Numbered from the stretch's first letter, positions 35,299-44,941 are shown. The stretch: DNA of 64,000 bases from Rudanella paleaurantiibacter (GCF_009184635.1 NZ_WELI01000002.1:186001-250000); one strand, 5' to 3'. The notes: generated from the sequence alone by a model not told the origin. Made by a program: numbers and translations.

Positions 35299-37605
35299 TT
35301 AATTCCCCGCCGGGCGGTCCGGGCGAATGCGTGTCACCGTGATCGGAATGCACTTTTGCGGGGGGCAGGTATTAAAACCGAAATCAATCGAAAAGTCATT
35401 TTGCCCGTAACTTCCTGTTGTAAAGGAAACTACAGCGTTTCCATTAGCCACAGTGGCGTCGGCATCAATCCAGTCATCGCCCACGATATTCGCTACCGAC
35501 ACCGACCGGCCGGCCAATACCGGAGCCGACAAACCGATCCGAATTTCGTAGGCCGTGTAGAATTGTACCCCACCCGGCACGTTGGTCGGGCCAAAGTAAT
35601 ACTCCCCCTCGGCATCGGTTTGGGTCGAAGCCACCAGAAAGCCATTCTGGTACAAACTCAGGGTAACACTCGCAATTCCGGTTTCGTCGGCATCCTGCCG
35701 ACCGTTGCCGTTCGTATCGTTCCATACCCTATTACCAATCTGAAGGGGGGCAGCGTTGCAATTCAGTTCAACATCGCCCAGGCCATTGGCTTTCCCGAAC
35801 GTACTGGCGTTGTCGGAGCGATAGATTTGGGTACCCGTCCGGCGGTACTCCACTGCCCGACGCTGCACACCCGTGACATTATCAAAATACCGAAAACCGG
35901 CCGAAATAAGGTCGAGCGGCTCCACCGACACGTTGACCACCTCGCCCCGGCCCGGCAACAAAGCCAGCCCGCCATAGCTGCTTTCGCCGTGGCAGCAGAA
36001 CACATTATCGTCGTAAAATTCACCCCCACCGGGTCCTTCGCCGTTTGTTCCAGCTGTGGTTGGTGCGGCACCACATACCGAACCGCCACTCTCGAGCACA
36101 TACGTACCGGCAGGGCCGCAAGGGCCGGCACGGAGCAAGTCGCCCGTAGCGGCACTCGAATACAAAGCAGCATCGGCTGGGTTAGTGCCTAGATTTTGAT
36201 AGCCCGTCTGGTCGCCAAACCGGTCCCGGATACCCAGAATCAGGGCACCGTCGACGTCAAATTCCAGGTCGGTGAGCCAGGGCTGTGGATAGGCCAGATC
36301 ATCGGCCGGGCGGCCAGGCACACCCAGGGGTGCGTTGTAGAAATTACTCCCCCAGGCATACCATTGCCGAAGCGACGGGCGACCGTCGACGGTGGCGCCT
36401 TTGGGGTAGGTAAGCGGAAAACTGAGCACCTGCGTAGCCGCTGGGTTCAAGGTATTGGTAGCAGGGGCCACATCAAAGGCATACACAAACGCGTTGCCGG
36501 GCGCGGGCAGGACATACGGACTTTGCTGGACCGGTAGGTTCTCGTTGCTACATACCATGCCCACGTAGAGTTTGCCCCGCCAGAATTTAAGTGCAAACGG
36601 GCGGTACGTGCCATTGCCACAGCCGGGGTCGGGTACGGGTACCGACGTAATGGTGCCGGGCGCGATAAAATCGCGGGGGTCGGCACCGGCGGGTGGGTCG
36701 CTCACCAGCGGTATTAGATAAATCCGGCGGTCGAACAGGTTCACGACATAGAGCATCCGGTTATCGTCCGACAGCTCAATATCGCCCAATCCTACTTTGC
36801 CTACCGCGTCGAAAGCGCCCTCGTCCCGATTGGCCGCGTTGGGGTCGGTGGGAAGGTTCGTGTGTGGGTCAGGTCCGGCATTGAGCGTGGTAAACAGGCT
36901 TGAGGTGTTGGTAATCAGGTTGGTGAGGTAAATACCTCCCGGACCGCCCGGACCAAAACCCACATGCCGTTTGGTGAAAGCCGCCGAAAACAGCTTGTTG
37001 GCCGACCGCAGTACCGCGAGTCCGTACACCGACCCGATTTCGGCTCCTTTGGCCACCATCGTTTCGGGCGGGGTCAGGCCAGAGGCACTGTACGGCACCG
37101 ACACCAGCACGTCGCGCAGGCCCGCAGCCGACACCCCCGACGCACTCACCGGGTTGCCGTTCACGTAACACGGAACCAGCAGAGCCGGGTCGGGCACGCC
37201 ACAGTAATGCGCCGGGTAGTTCAGGGCCAGATCAACCGGGGCACTCCCCGCCGTCACAAACTGAACATCAGTCCGGTTTTGAGTACCCCGCAGGCTGACA
37301 TAATCGCCCATTTGGAAGCCCGCAAACATCACCCTGAACCGGCCGGAACCCGTATTGAGCGTGTACGTTCCGGCGGCCGACGTGGTGGTACTGGCCACAA
37401 CGGCATTGGCCGCATTGAACGCTGTTACCTCAACGCCAGCAATACCCGGCTCCGAATAGCCGCCGGGGCCGTTCTGTGTGCGTTCGCCATTGCTATCAAA
37501 ATCACGGTAAACGGTCCCGCTTATGCTCTGCGCCCGGCCCGAAAGCCCACTCACTATGCATAGCCCAAAACAGAGCCATACCCAAACAAATAAATACTGT
37601 TTCAT
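35299..37605 (-). CDS. Secreted SdrD B-like domain protein
   Basis: About 768 aa from the ATG at 37605; upstream frame residues are not plausible. Signal peptide to residue 26. A first Cna-B/SdrD-like domain begins SISGTVYRDFDSNGERTQNG. A middle beta-propeller-like region (residues 130-620) is rich in Gly and Pro with LGDIELSDDNRMLYVVNLFD-type blades. A second SdrD domain near 650-740 begins IGNRVWNDTNGNGRQDADET. The C-terminus ends in CPPQKCIPITVTRIRP and shows no T9SS sorting domain. Probably exported and involved in adhesion or surface structure; this is inferred from domains only. Confidence 0.85.
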   Translation of the reverse strand: MKQYLFVWVWLCFGLCIVSGLSGRAQSISGTVYRDFDSNGERTQNGPGGYSEPGIAGVEVTAFNAANAVVASTTTSAAGTYTLNTGSGRFRVMFAGFQMGDYVSLRGTQNRTDVQFVTAGSAPVDLALNYPAHYCGVPDPALLVPCYVNGNPVSASGVSAAGLRDVLVSVPYSASGLTPPETMVAKGAEIGSVYGLAVLRSANKLFSAAFTKRHVGFGPGGPGGIYLTNLITNTSSLFTTLNAGPDPHTNLPTDPNAANRDEGAFDAVGKVGLGDIELSDDNRMLYVVNLFDRRIYLIPLVSDPPAGADPRDFIAPGTITSVPVPDPGCGNGTYRPFALKFWRGKLYVGMVCSNENLPVQQSPYVLPAPGNAFVYAFDVAPATNTLNPAATQVLSFPLTYPKGATVDGRPSLRQWYAWGSNFYNAPLGVPGRPADDLAYPQPWLTDLEFDVDGALILGIRDRFGDQTGYQNLGTNPADAALYSSAATGDLLRAGPCGPAGTYVLESGGSVCGAAPTTAGTNGEGPGGGEFYDDNVFCCHGESSYGGLALLPGRGEVVNVSVEPLDLISAGFRYFDNVTGVQRRAVEYRRTGTQIYRSDNASTFGKANGLGDVELNCNAAPLQIGNRVWNDTNGNGRQDADETGIASVTLSLYQNGFLVASTQTDAEGEYYFGPTNVPGGVQFYTAYEIRIGLSAPVLAGRSVSVANIVGDDWIDADATVANGNAVVSFTTGSYGQNDFSIDFGFNTCPPQKCIPITVTRIRPDRPAGN

Positions 37606-38033
37606 ACAGTAAACTGACTGATTATGAGAGAAAATGCTTTGTAAATATAGTAGGGAATTGGTGCAATGAATGCCGGCCTCTAATCGACGGCCCGTATACT
37701 TCTTTTGCGGTAGCAAAGAGGCTGATTTTGCCTTATTTTACAGGTTGCTACTCTTTAGACTTCGAAGCGCCAGCCATGGCACACCTGATGAACCGGGCCT
37801 ACTACCGAACGCAAGTACATGTTTCCACCCATTCACCTACATAAATCCGGCGTTGACGTACAAAGAACTCGTACTCACCCGAATGGCCTTGTTCGGCGAT
37901 CTTTTTAGCTACTATTTGAATTCGTATTTTTTTTGTTTGATTTTGAGCCAATGGTCTGTGTCACATCAAAAAAAAACACTTACCTTTCGCTTCATACGTT
38001 CCTTTCTCTTATATCAACTTCTTCTTTTTAACC
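37606..38033. other. Divergent spacer with no gene
   Basis: 428 bases, AT-richer than the neighbours, between the SdrD protein gene and the LytTR operon. Both promoters must lie here. A TTACCTTTCG stretch at 37980-37989, near the -7 consensus, is a possible start for the LytTR gene. No convincing ORF, repeat or RNA was seen. Confidence 0.5.
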
Positions 38034-38480
38034 ATGAATCCACTCCTACCTCTTTCCAACCACACATCACCCCGAACCAACCAAGTAGCTACAATCCGCG
38101 TCAACGACCCTCTGTACGGCTGGCGCACCCGTTCCATCCATGAACTGGTTATGATTCGAGGGGCCAAAGGCTATAGCTGGCTGCACTGGCGCGACGGAAG
38201 TCGGCATATTATGGCCTACACCCTCAAACACTACGAACTCCAGCTACCCAACGCAGCCTACATCCGAATTCACCAGAACTGCCTCGTCAATCGGGCCTTT
38301 GTTCAGAAAGTACAGCTTACCCACAAAGGGCCAATGCTCCACCTTTCTTCGGGCGAAAAGGTAGCTGTATCGCGCCGTCGGTGGGTATCGGTCAAGCGAG
38401 CCCTCAATCCCAACCCCTGGACCGGCGTTGTCGAAGACCACGTGCCGAGTGCCAGCTTTGCCGCATCTGATTTGGATTAG
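38034..38480 (+). CDS. LytTR-domain DNA-binding protein without a receiver
   Basis: A 148-aa protein. Residues 20-130 form a LytTR domain: a strand-rich start RVNDPLYGWRTRSIHELVMI, the YIRIHQNCLVNRAFVQKVQL block near 80-98 and VAVSRRRWVSVKRAL near 115. There is no receiver domain, so phosphorylation does not control it directly. It lies 13 bases before the histidine kinase gene and is the first of a three-gene operon. Confidence 0.85.
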   Translation: MNPLLPLSNHTSPRTNQVATIRVNDPLYGWRTRSIHELVMIRGAKGYSWLHWRDGSRHIMAYTLKHYELQLPNAAYIRIHQNCLVNRAFVQKVQLTHKGPMLHLSSGEKVAVSRRRWVSVKRALNPNPWTGVVEDHVPSASFAASDLD

Positions 38481-38493
38481 ACAGGTACACAAC

Positions 38494-40506
38494 ATGGTCG
38501 CCCGGCGGCTTTTCTGCATTACCTTTCTCGCGGGGTGTCTGCTCCTGGCAGGCACTCCGTTTTCGTTCGGTCAGGTTCAGACCCTGCCTCAGGCCGACTC
38601 ACTGCTGATTGAAGCCTGGTATGCCCATTGGCAAGACCTGCGCCCCATTCGGCCCGATTCGTCGCTGGTGTATGCGCAGCGCATTCACGACTGGGGTAAG
38701 CAGCACAAACAGCCGGTGGTTTGGGCCCGTGGCCTGGCGTACCTGAGCGCCGAAGCCCGCGACAAAAGCGACTTCAACCGGTCGGTAGCCCTCATGCAAC
38801 AGGCCCTACCCGTTTTTGAGCGTCATCGTTATCTGCCCGGCATCGCGTTTGTGAATCAAGGTCTGGCGCTCACGTACAAACGCATGGCCGATGCCCAAAA
38901 AATGGAGGGGTTTACCCGGCTGGCACTCCAATACGCCAAACAGGCGCTCGTGCTGAACGAGCAACTGGGCTTAGTAACGGCTATTGCGAACACTTACAAC
39001 ACCATCGGCATTATTCAGCGCGACCTGAAAGCCTACGAAGAAGCCCGGCAAGCTTACCGGTCAGGTATTAGTCTGCTCGAAAAAGAAGGTATCAGCAACA
39101 ACACCCTGGCTATCCTGTACGGCAATATGGGGCAGCTGGCTATCGAACCCGACCGGCAGTTCGAACAGGCAGTCGACTATCTGGAGCGGGCGCTGACCCT
39201 TAACGAAGCGGCCCGGCGGCTTACCAACCTGGAACATAACCACCGCAACCTGAGCGACTTGTATCAACGCTTGCAGAAGCGTCAGAAAGCGGTTTTTCAC
39301 GGCGAACAGTCGGTGCGGCTGGCTAACCGGCTGGGCGACCCGCACCGACTGTTCAACTCGCTGGGTGTCGCTTACAAAGCCCACCGCGATGCGGGTCATT
39401 TTGAACAGGCCCTGCGCTACCTCGAACAGGCTAAAGTCATTGAAGATTCGCTCGGGCGGGCCGACAAAACCGCGCAGATTGCCCGCTTACAGGCTGCTTT
39501 TGACAACGAGCGGGCCCTGCAACTGGCCGAGGTGGAGGCCGGGAAACAAAAACAGATTGCGAGCCTGAAAACAAACCTGCTGTTACAGCACGACCGATTG
39601 GTAACGCAGATACAGGCCGACCGTGACCGCGACCTGCTCCTCATCAAAAAGCGCACCGACCTGGCCGAGGCCCGAAACCTGGCTGAGGTTAACGCCCGCT
39701 TTGTTTCGCGGCAGAAAGAGGCCAGTATTCAGCAATTGCAAACTCAGAACGAGTTGCAGCAACGGCAACTGACGTGGTTGGGCTGGGGGGCCGGGTTATT
39801 CTTTGTCTTGTCAGGCCTGTTGTTCTGGCAGTATCAGCGTCTGGGGCAAAGTCAGGCGCAAATCAAGCAGCAATCGGCGCAGTTGCGCTTATTAATGCGA
39901 GAGCTTCATCACCGGGTCAAAAACAACCTGGCTATTGTATCAGGTTTGCTGGAGTTACAATCGAACCGCTTGGCCGACGAGAACGCCAAGCGGGCTTTTC
40001 GGGAAGGGCAACAACGGGTGCAGGCCATGTCGCTCCTTCATCAGCGGCTTTACCAAACCGATTCGCTGACCACCATCGATATGGGCGAGTACGTAGCCAG
40101 CCTGATTGAATCACTGATGGGGGCTTATGGGTACACGCATCAGACCGTAGATACCCGCGTGCAGGTGAGCAAGCAGGAGGTCGACGTGGATTTGGCCATT
40201 CCAATCGGGCTGATTCTAAACGAAATTCTGACAAACACGTTCAAGTACGCCCTACCCTACACCGCTGCCCCGAGGCTGTCGGTTGATCTGCACCGGCAGG
40301 GCGACAGCCTGCTTATGCACGTGGCCGACAATGGCCCCGGCCTCGACCTGTCGCGCTGGCAACGGCCGGGTGGGTCGTTTGGTAAACGGCTGATTGCGGG
40401 CCTATCGGATCAGATTGGGGGCACCGTATCGGTCGAAAGTGGCCACGGAACACAGTTTTTTATTCGGGTACCGATCAACGAGCCCTCGCCCATTCGGACC
40501 GCCTAA
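38494..40506 (+). CDS. TPR-containing sensor histidine kinase (HisKA_2 type)
   Basis: About 670 aa from the ATG at 38494, which opens a good signal peptide (RRLFCITFLAGCLLLAG). The periplasmic part (residues 30-340) is TPR repeats. A coiled coil with a membrane segment near residues 427-446 follows. The phosphoacceptor box is ELHHRVKNNLAIVSGLLELQ near 469, and the ATPase domain has LILNEILTNTFKYA and DNGPGLD. This is the LytS-like/HisKA_2 kinase class of Bacteroidota. The signal sensed is unknown. Cognate of the response regulator 17 bases downstream. Confidence 0.92.
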   Translation: MVARRLFCITFLAGCLLLAGTPFSFGQVQTLPQADSLLIEAWYAHWQDLRPIRPDSSLVYAQRIHDWGKQHKQPVVWARGLAYLSAEARDKSDFNRSVALMQQALPVFERHRYLPGIAFVNQGLALTYKRMADAQKMEGFTRLALQYAKQALVLNEQLGLVTAIANTYNTIGIIQRDLKAYEEARQAYRSGISLLEKEGISNNTLAILYGNMGQLAIEPDRQFEQAVDYLERALTLNEAARRLTNLEHNHRNLSDLYQRLQKRQKAVFHGEQSVRLANRLGDPHRLFNSLGVAYKAHRDAGHFEQALRYLEQAKVIEDSLGRADKTAQIARLQAAFDNERALQLAEVEAGKQKQIASLKTNLLLQHDRLVTQIQADRDRDLLLIKKRTDLAEARNLAEVNARFVSRQKEASIQQLQTQNELQQRQLTWLGWGAGLFFVLSGLLFWQYQRLGQSQAQIKQQSAQLRLLMRELHHRVKNNLAIVSGLLELQSNRLADENAKRAFREGQQRVQAMSLLHQRLYQTDSLTTIDMGEYVASLIESLMGAYGYTHQTVDTRVQVSKQEVDVDLAIPIGLILNEILTNTFKYALPYTAAPRLSVDLHRQGDSLLMHVADNGPGLDLSRWQRPGGSFGKRLIAGLSDQIGGTVSVESGHGTQFFIRVPINEPSPIRTA

Positions 40507-40523
40507 TACCCTTTGACGCCTTT

Positions 40524-41324
40524 ATGGACCATTCGATTAACATTCTGATTGTAGAAGATGAGGCTATTCTGGCTATGGCGCTCTGCGACAGCCTCGAAGC
40601 TGAAGGATACTGTGTGGTGGGGATGGCGTCGAACGGTGCCAAAGCGGTTGATCTATTTCGGCGAAATCGGGTCGATCTGCTCCTGTGTGACATTAACATC
40701 CGGGGCGAACTGGATGGTATCGAAACAGCCCACCAACTGTTGCGCATCCGACCCGTACCGATCATCTACCTGACAGCTTTCTCTGACCCCGACACCGTAG
40801 AACGAGCCAAACAAACGGCCCCGGCGGCCTACATGACCAAGCCGCATAACCTACTCAACCTGCGCATCGCCATCGACGTGGCTATTCATAACTTTGCGCG
40901 GCAAACCCAGCTCCTGCCGGGATCGGCCTCACCAGAAGCGGCTCTCACGGCCGAAAAGAAACCCGATGCGCCCGAACGCGACCCACCCGGCCGGGATACC
41001 ATCCTGAAAATAGACGACTACGTGTTTGTGAAACAAGGCTTTCAGTTCGTCAAAATCAGTTTGGCCGATATTCTGGTCCTCGAAGCTGAGGACACATACA
41101 CCGTATTTGTAACGACCGTCAAAAAATACGCACTCCGCCAGTCATTGTCGGCCGTACTGGAGCGGCTCAATCATCCCCGTTTTGTGCGGGTTCACCGCTC
41201 ATACGCGATCAATGTCAACCGGGTCGATACGTTCGACGACCACGGCATAACGCTGGGGAGCCAATCGGTTCCGCTGGGCAAAAACTACAAAGACGAGTTT
41301 ATGCGCCGGTTACAGGTGCGGTAA
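40524..41324 (+). CDS. LytTR-family response regulator
   Basis: A 266-aa protein. The receiver domain (residues 1-120) has acidic pair EDE near 12, phosphoacceptor Asp in LLLCDINIRG near 53, Thr in YLTAFSD near 81 and Lys in YMTKPHN near 104. The LytTR DNA-binding domain (about 160-266) includes FVKQGFQFVKISLADILVLE and FVRVHRSYAINVNRVDTFD. Phosphorylated by the adjacent kinase, it would bind promoters as a dimer. Its target genes are not visible here. Confidence 0.93.
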   Translation: MDHSINILIVEDEAILAMALCDSLEAEGYCVVGMASNGAKAVDLFRRNRVDLLLCDINIRGELDGIETAHQLLRIRPVPIIYLTAFSDPDTVERAKQTAPAAYMTKPHNLLNLRIAIDVAIHNFARQTQLLPGSASPEAALTAEKKPDAPERDPPGRDTILKIDDYVFVKQGFQFVKISLADILVLEAEDTYTVFVTTVKKYALRQSLSAVLERLNHPRFVRVHRSYAINVNRVDTFDDHGITLGSQSVPLGKNYKDEFMRRLQVR

Positions 41325-41340
41325 CATACCTTACCAAAAG

Positions 41341-41391
41341 CCGATGCCGAACCGCCGTTAGCTCCTAGAGCCAGTCGGGGTTCGGCATCGG
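41341..41391. terminator. Hairpin between convergent genes
   Basis: A perfect 13-bp stem (41341-41353 with 41379-41391) with a 25-base loop. It lacks a T-tract but sits exactly between the response-regulator gene and the convergent secreted-protein gene. Confidence 0.55.
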
Positions 41392-41417
41392 TAGCGGTGG
41401 CATGGGTGGCCCGCATA

Positions 41418-42014
41418 TTACCGGCTTACGATGATTTGCTCCGTAAACTGCTTGAAATCGGGGCCAACCACAAACGTGTACCCGCCAATCGGCAACCGGT
41501 TCAGGTCAAACTTAGGCACCTCGCCTTTTTCGTAGGATTGACTGAATACCAGCGCATTGACCTGGTCATAAATGGCCACGTTGACTTTCTCGGAGCCATC
41601 TACATTCAATTTGAATTTGTTTTTGCCCACCGTCACAAGCGTTGGCTTCACGAGGCTGCTCTTGTTTTGCGGGTCAATGCTAACCTGATTGTTGTGGATC
41701 GTTAGCCCCTGCGACATCCAGAATTCATTGTTCGCAGCCGTCAGAAAATAGTGTCCGTCGGGCAGGTTAGTCAGATTGACCGACGTAGCCTTGCCATCCT
41801 TGGTCCGAATTTCGCCTTTGTACAACACCGTTCCGTTATCGTCAACAAGGACCATTTCAACGTTACCCGGCGTTTGCAGTTTCACCTTTTTAGCGTCTGA
41901 CTTAATCACGTTTACCTGGGCTAACCGGTCGTTTGGCCCGCCAAAAGCCAGGCCTGTGCTGGTTAAACTACCGGCCACGAGCAGGGCCGCTACAGTCATT
42001 TTGATACGTTTCAT
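41418..42014 (-). CDS. Secreted protein with two similar beta-sandwich repeats
   Basis: About 198 aa from the ATG at 42014; the longer frame is not credible. Signal peptide KMTVAALLVAGSLTSTGLAF. The mature part has two similar halves: residues about 45-100 with MVLVDDNGTVLYKGEI and LPDGHYFLTA, and about 140-198 with VNVAIYDQVNALVFSQSY and LPIGGYTFVVG. Each half resembles the Ig-like fold of T9SS sorting domains, so it may be exported through that route. No enzymatic motif. It may share no operon. Confidence 0.7.
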   Translation of the reverse strand: MKRIKMTVAALLVAGSLTSTGLAFGGPNDRLAQVNVIKSDAKKVKLQTPGNVEMVLVDDNGTVLYKGEIRTKDGKATSVNLTNLPDGHYFLTAANNEFWMSQGLTIHNNQVSIDPQNKSSLVKPTLVTVGKNKFKLNVDGSEKVNVAIYDQVNALVFSQSYEKGEVPKFDLNRLPIGGYTFVVGPDFKQFTEQIIVSR

Positions 42015-42598
42015 TTTGCGTTTTGATTTTGCGTTGAACTGCGACAAAGGTGAACGACCGACGCCATTCGACGCAACACAAAACCCCTTGGTTAACAATT
42101 GCTTAACGAAAGTTCTTATTTCCGTGCAAGCGTTTATCAATATCGTATAGTGAAAATCGGGAAAGTACAACAAGTCCCTCTAAATGAACCAATTGCCCTT
42201 TTTTAGCCATCCCGTGAAAGAATTGTATCCCGTTTCGGTCGGGCCATACGTTTTTTCGAGAATAATCCAATTTGCCTATTTTTCACGGTTTGGGCGCTCC
42301 CCCCAAACAAGCCCCCAAATAAGCCCCAAATAAGCCCTCAACCAGCTCCCCAACACACCCCACCCAAGCCCTGTTTAGGAACCGACCAGCACACCGGGCT
42401 CGCCCGAGGTATCCGGGCAAGTCAGTTAGCCAAGCCGGGGCTGCCGAGTTATTTCGGAGGGTGGGGCATTAATTTGGCCTATTTGTTGTTGATACGTTAT
42501 TGGCGGTCTGGTTTAGTCAGTTTTATGATTTGCAACCTGCCGCATCCACAGCCCGAACCCGCTTTTATTGTATCGGGGTCGGCTCTTAAAGCGATTGC
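42015..42598 (+). other. Long C-rich leader region upstream of the DEAD-box helicase gene
   Basis: 584 bases without a gene. Bases 42290-42375 are almost free of G and contain repeated CCCCAAATAAG-type units (CCCCCAAATAAGCCCCAAAT). TAATTTGG near 42472 resembles a -7 box. Long leaders with regulatory structure are known for RNA helicase genes in other bacteria; such a role here is inference. Confidence 0.4.
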
Positions 42599-43918
42599 AT
42601 GACATTTTCTGATTTGAACCTCATCGAGCCTATTTTGAAGGCGCTCGATGCTGAAGGTTACACCACTCCTACCCCCATCCAGCAACAAGCTATTCCGTAT
42701 CTGCTCGAAGAGCGGGATCTTTTGGGCATCGCCCAAACGGGGACCGGAAAAACGGCCGCATTTGCCATCCCGATTCTTCAACTTCTCGATCAAAATAAGC
42801 TGTCGACCAAAGGCCCCCGCGCTATTCGGGCGTTGATTCTGACCCCAACCCGCGAGCTTGCCATTCAGATCGACGAGAGCATTGCCGCCTATGGCCGGCA
42901 CATGAACCTGCGCCATACCGTTATTTTTGGTGGGGTTTCGCAACACGCCCAGGTAAACGCCCTGCGCGCGGGCATCGATATTCTGGTGGCCACGCCCGGC
43001 CGTTTGCTCGACCTGATGGGTCAGGGTTATATCAACCTCCGCAGCCTCGAACGGTTTGTGCTCGACGAAGCCGACCGGATGCTCGATATGGGCTTTATCC
43101 ACGATGTGCGTAAGGTAATTGCCCAATTGCCCACCCGCCGGCAGTCGTTGTTTTTCTCGGCGACCATGCCGCCTGAGGTGGCTAAACTGGCGGATACGAT
43201 TCTGAACAAACCCGCCAAAGTAGAAGTCACCCCGGTATCGACTACCGCCGACACGGTTGATCAGGTGGTGTATTTTGTTGATAAGCCCAACAAGAAAAAG
43301 CTGTTGGTCGATGTGCTTCAGGAACGGGCTATCCGCTCGGCGCTGGTGTTTACCCGTACCAAGCACGGGGCCGACCATGTGGTGAAAGACCTCCGCAAAG
43401 CCGGTATTGAAGCCGAAGCTATCCACGGCAACAAGTCGCAGAATGCGCGTCAGCGGGCGTTGAGCCGTTTTAAAAGCGGTGAATTACGCGTGCTAATTGC
43501 CACCGACATTGCCGCGCGGGGTATCGACGTCGATGAGCTGTCGTGCGTGATCAACTACGAAATTCCGAACATTCCCGAAACGTACGTACACCGCATTGGT
43601 CGTACCGGGCGTGCCGGTCATGAGGGCCGTGCCATGTCGTTCTGCGATGAAGAAGAGCAGGCGTACCTGCGCGACATTCAGAAGCTGATCGGGAAGCAGA
43701 TTCCCGTGGTATCGGATCATGAATACGCGATGGCGGGCGTTAGTGTCCCCCTCACGCGGCCCAACCAGTCCCGGCAACAGGCACCCGCCAACGGAGCCTC
43801 GGCTAATGGTCGGCCCAACGGCCCACGCCCCAACGGGCAACCGGGTGGCGGTGGCAACCGGAACCGGAATCGCAACCGTCGATTTGGCCAACCCCGTCGG
43901 GAGGAGCCTAAGGTGTAG
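42599..43918 (+). CDS. DEAD-box ATP-dependent RNA helicase (RhlE-like)
   Basis: A 439-aa protein. Motifs in order: Q motif [12 protein letters not shown], Walker [12 protein letters not shown] near 50, [19 protein letters not shown] in [13 protein letters not shown] near 158, SAT in FFSATMPPE, and C-terminal [23 protein letters not shown] and [10 protein letters not shown]. The tail from about residue 385 is Asn/Gly/Arg-rich, typical of RhlE-type proteins for RNA binding. It unwinds short RNA duplexes in ribosome assembly or mRNA decay, often in the cold. Confidence 0.95.
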   Translation: MTFSDLNLIEPILKALDAEGYTTPTPIQQQAIPYLLEERDLLGIAQTGTGKTAAFAIPILQLLDQNKLSTKGPRAIRALILTPTRELAIQIDESIAAYGRHMNLRHTVIFGGVSQHAQVNALRAGIDILVATPGRLLDLMGQGYINLRSLERFVLDEADRMLDMGFIHDVRKVIAQLPTRRQSLFFSATMPPEVAKLADTILNKPAKVEVTPVSTTADTVDQVVYFVDKPNKKKLLVDVLQERAIRSALVFTRTKHGADHVVKDLRKAGIEAEAIHGNKSQNARQRALSRFKSGELRVLIATDIAARGIDVDELSCVINYEIPNIPETYVHRIGRTGRAGHEGRAMSFCDEEEQAYLRDIQKLIGKQIPVVSDHEYAMAGVSVPLTRPNQSRQQAPANGASANGRPNGPRPNGQPGGGGNRNRNRNRRFGQPRREEPKV

Positions 43919-43955
43919 AACTTAGCCGTTTTACGGTATAATTCACGCGTACGCA

Positions 43956-43997
43956 ATAAGGTCGCGGCTTTCGAAAGCCGCGACCTTATCTTTTTGG
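43956..43997. terminator. Strong terminator after the RNA helicase gene
   Basis: A near-perfect 17-bp palindromic stem (43956-43989) with a T-run at 43992-43996. Confidence 0.9.
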
Positions 43998-44119
43998 GCA
44001 TGGTTCCAAAAGAGTTTACCAGACACCCTGACGACTTACCGAACGGCCCAAACAATCGCCCACATAGTCTGTTTCTTTAGAAGGTTAACTACTACCAACC
44101 CTCATAAATACAAAACGTT

Positions 44120-44569
44120 ATGATTAAGGACGAAGAAATCGTTGAGTCGCTCAACGATCTGGTAAAAATCAACAATGACCGGATTCAGGGATACGAAAAA
44201 GCCGTTGAGGACAACGAAGACTCGCAGCTCGACCCGCTGTTTCGGAACATGATTGTGCAAAGTCAGAATTTCCGCAGCCAACTGGCCGATCATATTGTTC
44301 GGATTGATGGCACCGCTGTTTCGGACGCTACCTCGACCGACGTGAGCAGCAAAATTCACCGGGCCTGGATCGATATTAAATCAGCCTTGACGGGCAAAGA
44401 CCGCGACACCGTTCTAAGCTCGGTGGAGTTTGGCGAAAGTGCTGCCGTTGAAGCGTACGAAGACGCCATCGAAGACGACCATCTGCCTGCCTACATCAAG
44501 GAGCAGCTTCAAAATCAGCTTACCGAACTACGGGCTGCTTTAGACAAAATCAAAGCCCTGCGGAAGTAA
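44120..44569 (+). CDS. PA2169-family four-helix-bundle protein (DUF2383)
   Basis: A 149-aa helical protein of the DUF2383/PA2169 family: VESLNDLVKINNDRIQGYEK, then SQLADHIVRIDG and ESAAVEAYEDAIEDDHLPAY, with Glu and His residues arranged like ferritin-like carboxylates. The family is often stress-induced. A diiron role is possible but not established. Single gene; a hairpin at 44585-44616 follows. Confidence 0.88.
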   Translation: MIKDEEIVESLNDLVKINNDRIQGYEKAVEDNEDSQLDPLFRNMIVQSQNFRSQLADHIVRIDGTAVSDATSTDVSSKIHRAWIDIKSALTGKDRDTVLSSVEFGESAAVEAYEDAIEDDHLPAYIKEQLQNQLTELRAALDKIKALRK

Positions 44570-44584
44570 GACCTCAACCATTAT

Positions 44585-44818
44585 AAAGTGGCTCACGCCT
44601 TTGAGCGGGGCACTTTGTGTATAGCCCAAAGAAACCAAGGCAACGTCATCGGGTCCGATGGATTGTCAGCGGCATTCAGGGCACGGAACCCCTACAATCA
44701 TCGAGCACCATAGCGAGTTGGTTGGAGGGTCACCTGACCCCTGAATCCTAACCTTTTGCCCCATACTTTCCCGCAGTGAGTATGGGTATGGCAGGCCACC
44801 CCGGGGTGGCCTGTTTTT
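44585..44818 (+). ncRNA. Candidate structured non-coding RNA with terminator
   Basis: The gap between the PA2169 gene and the aldo/keto reductase shows an unusually ordered set of pairings. There is a hairpin at 44585-44616 (AAAGTG/CACTTT and GCTCA/TGAGC) and a CATCG/CGATG hairpin at 44647-44660. A long-range 8-bp helix joins 44674-44681 to 44739-44746. A further 8-bp hairpin is at 44760-44786, followed by a perfect GC-rich terminator at 44792-44813 with T-run. The first hairpin could instead belong to the preceding mRNA. I do not recognise an Rfam class. No promoter is clear. A transcript of about 200 nt is the inference. Confidence 0.4.
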
Positions 44819-44832
44819 GTTTGTTACGAACT

Positions 44833-44870
44833 AAAAAAGGCAACCCAGGTAATGCGGGTTGCCTTTTTTA
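44833..44870. terminator. Bidirectional terminator beside the aldo/keto reductase gene
   Basis: Arms 44833-44846 and 44856-44869 are perfect inverted repeats with A-run and T-run on the two sides, so it works in both directions. It ends the minus-strand reductase transcript. Confidence 0.88.
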
Positions 44871-44941
44871 GGTTTTGATGTTCTCCCTCGATAAGCTCAA
44901 ACGACCACCGTGCACGCTGGTTCGTATTAGCCTATCTTACC

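Noticed and set aside
37670-38143. Frame across the LytTR gene promoter region
   Set aside because: Crosses the start of a real gene and has no recognisable content.
44585-44818. Assignment of the structured gap to 6S RNA, SRP RNA or tmRNA
   Set aside because: None of the conserved blocks of these RNAs could be recognised, so only a generic RNA candidate is reported.
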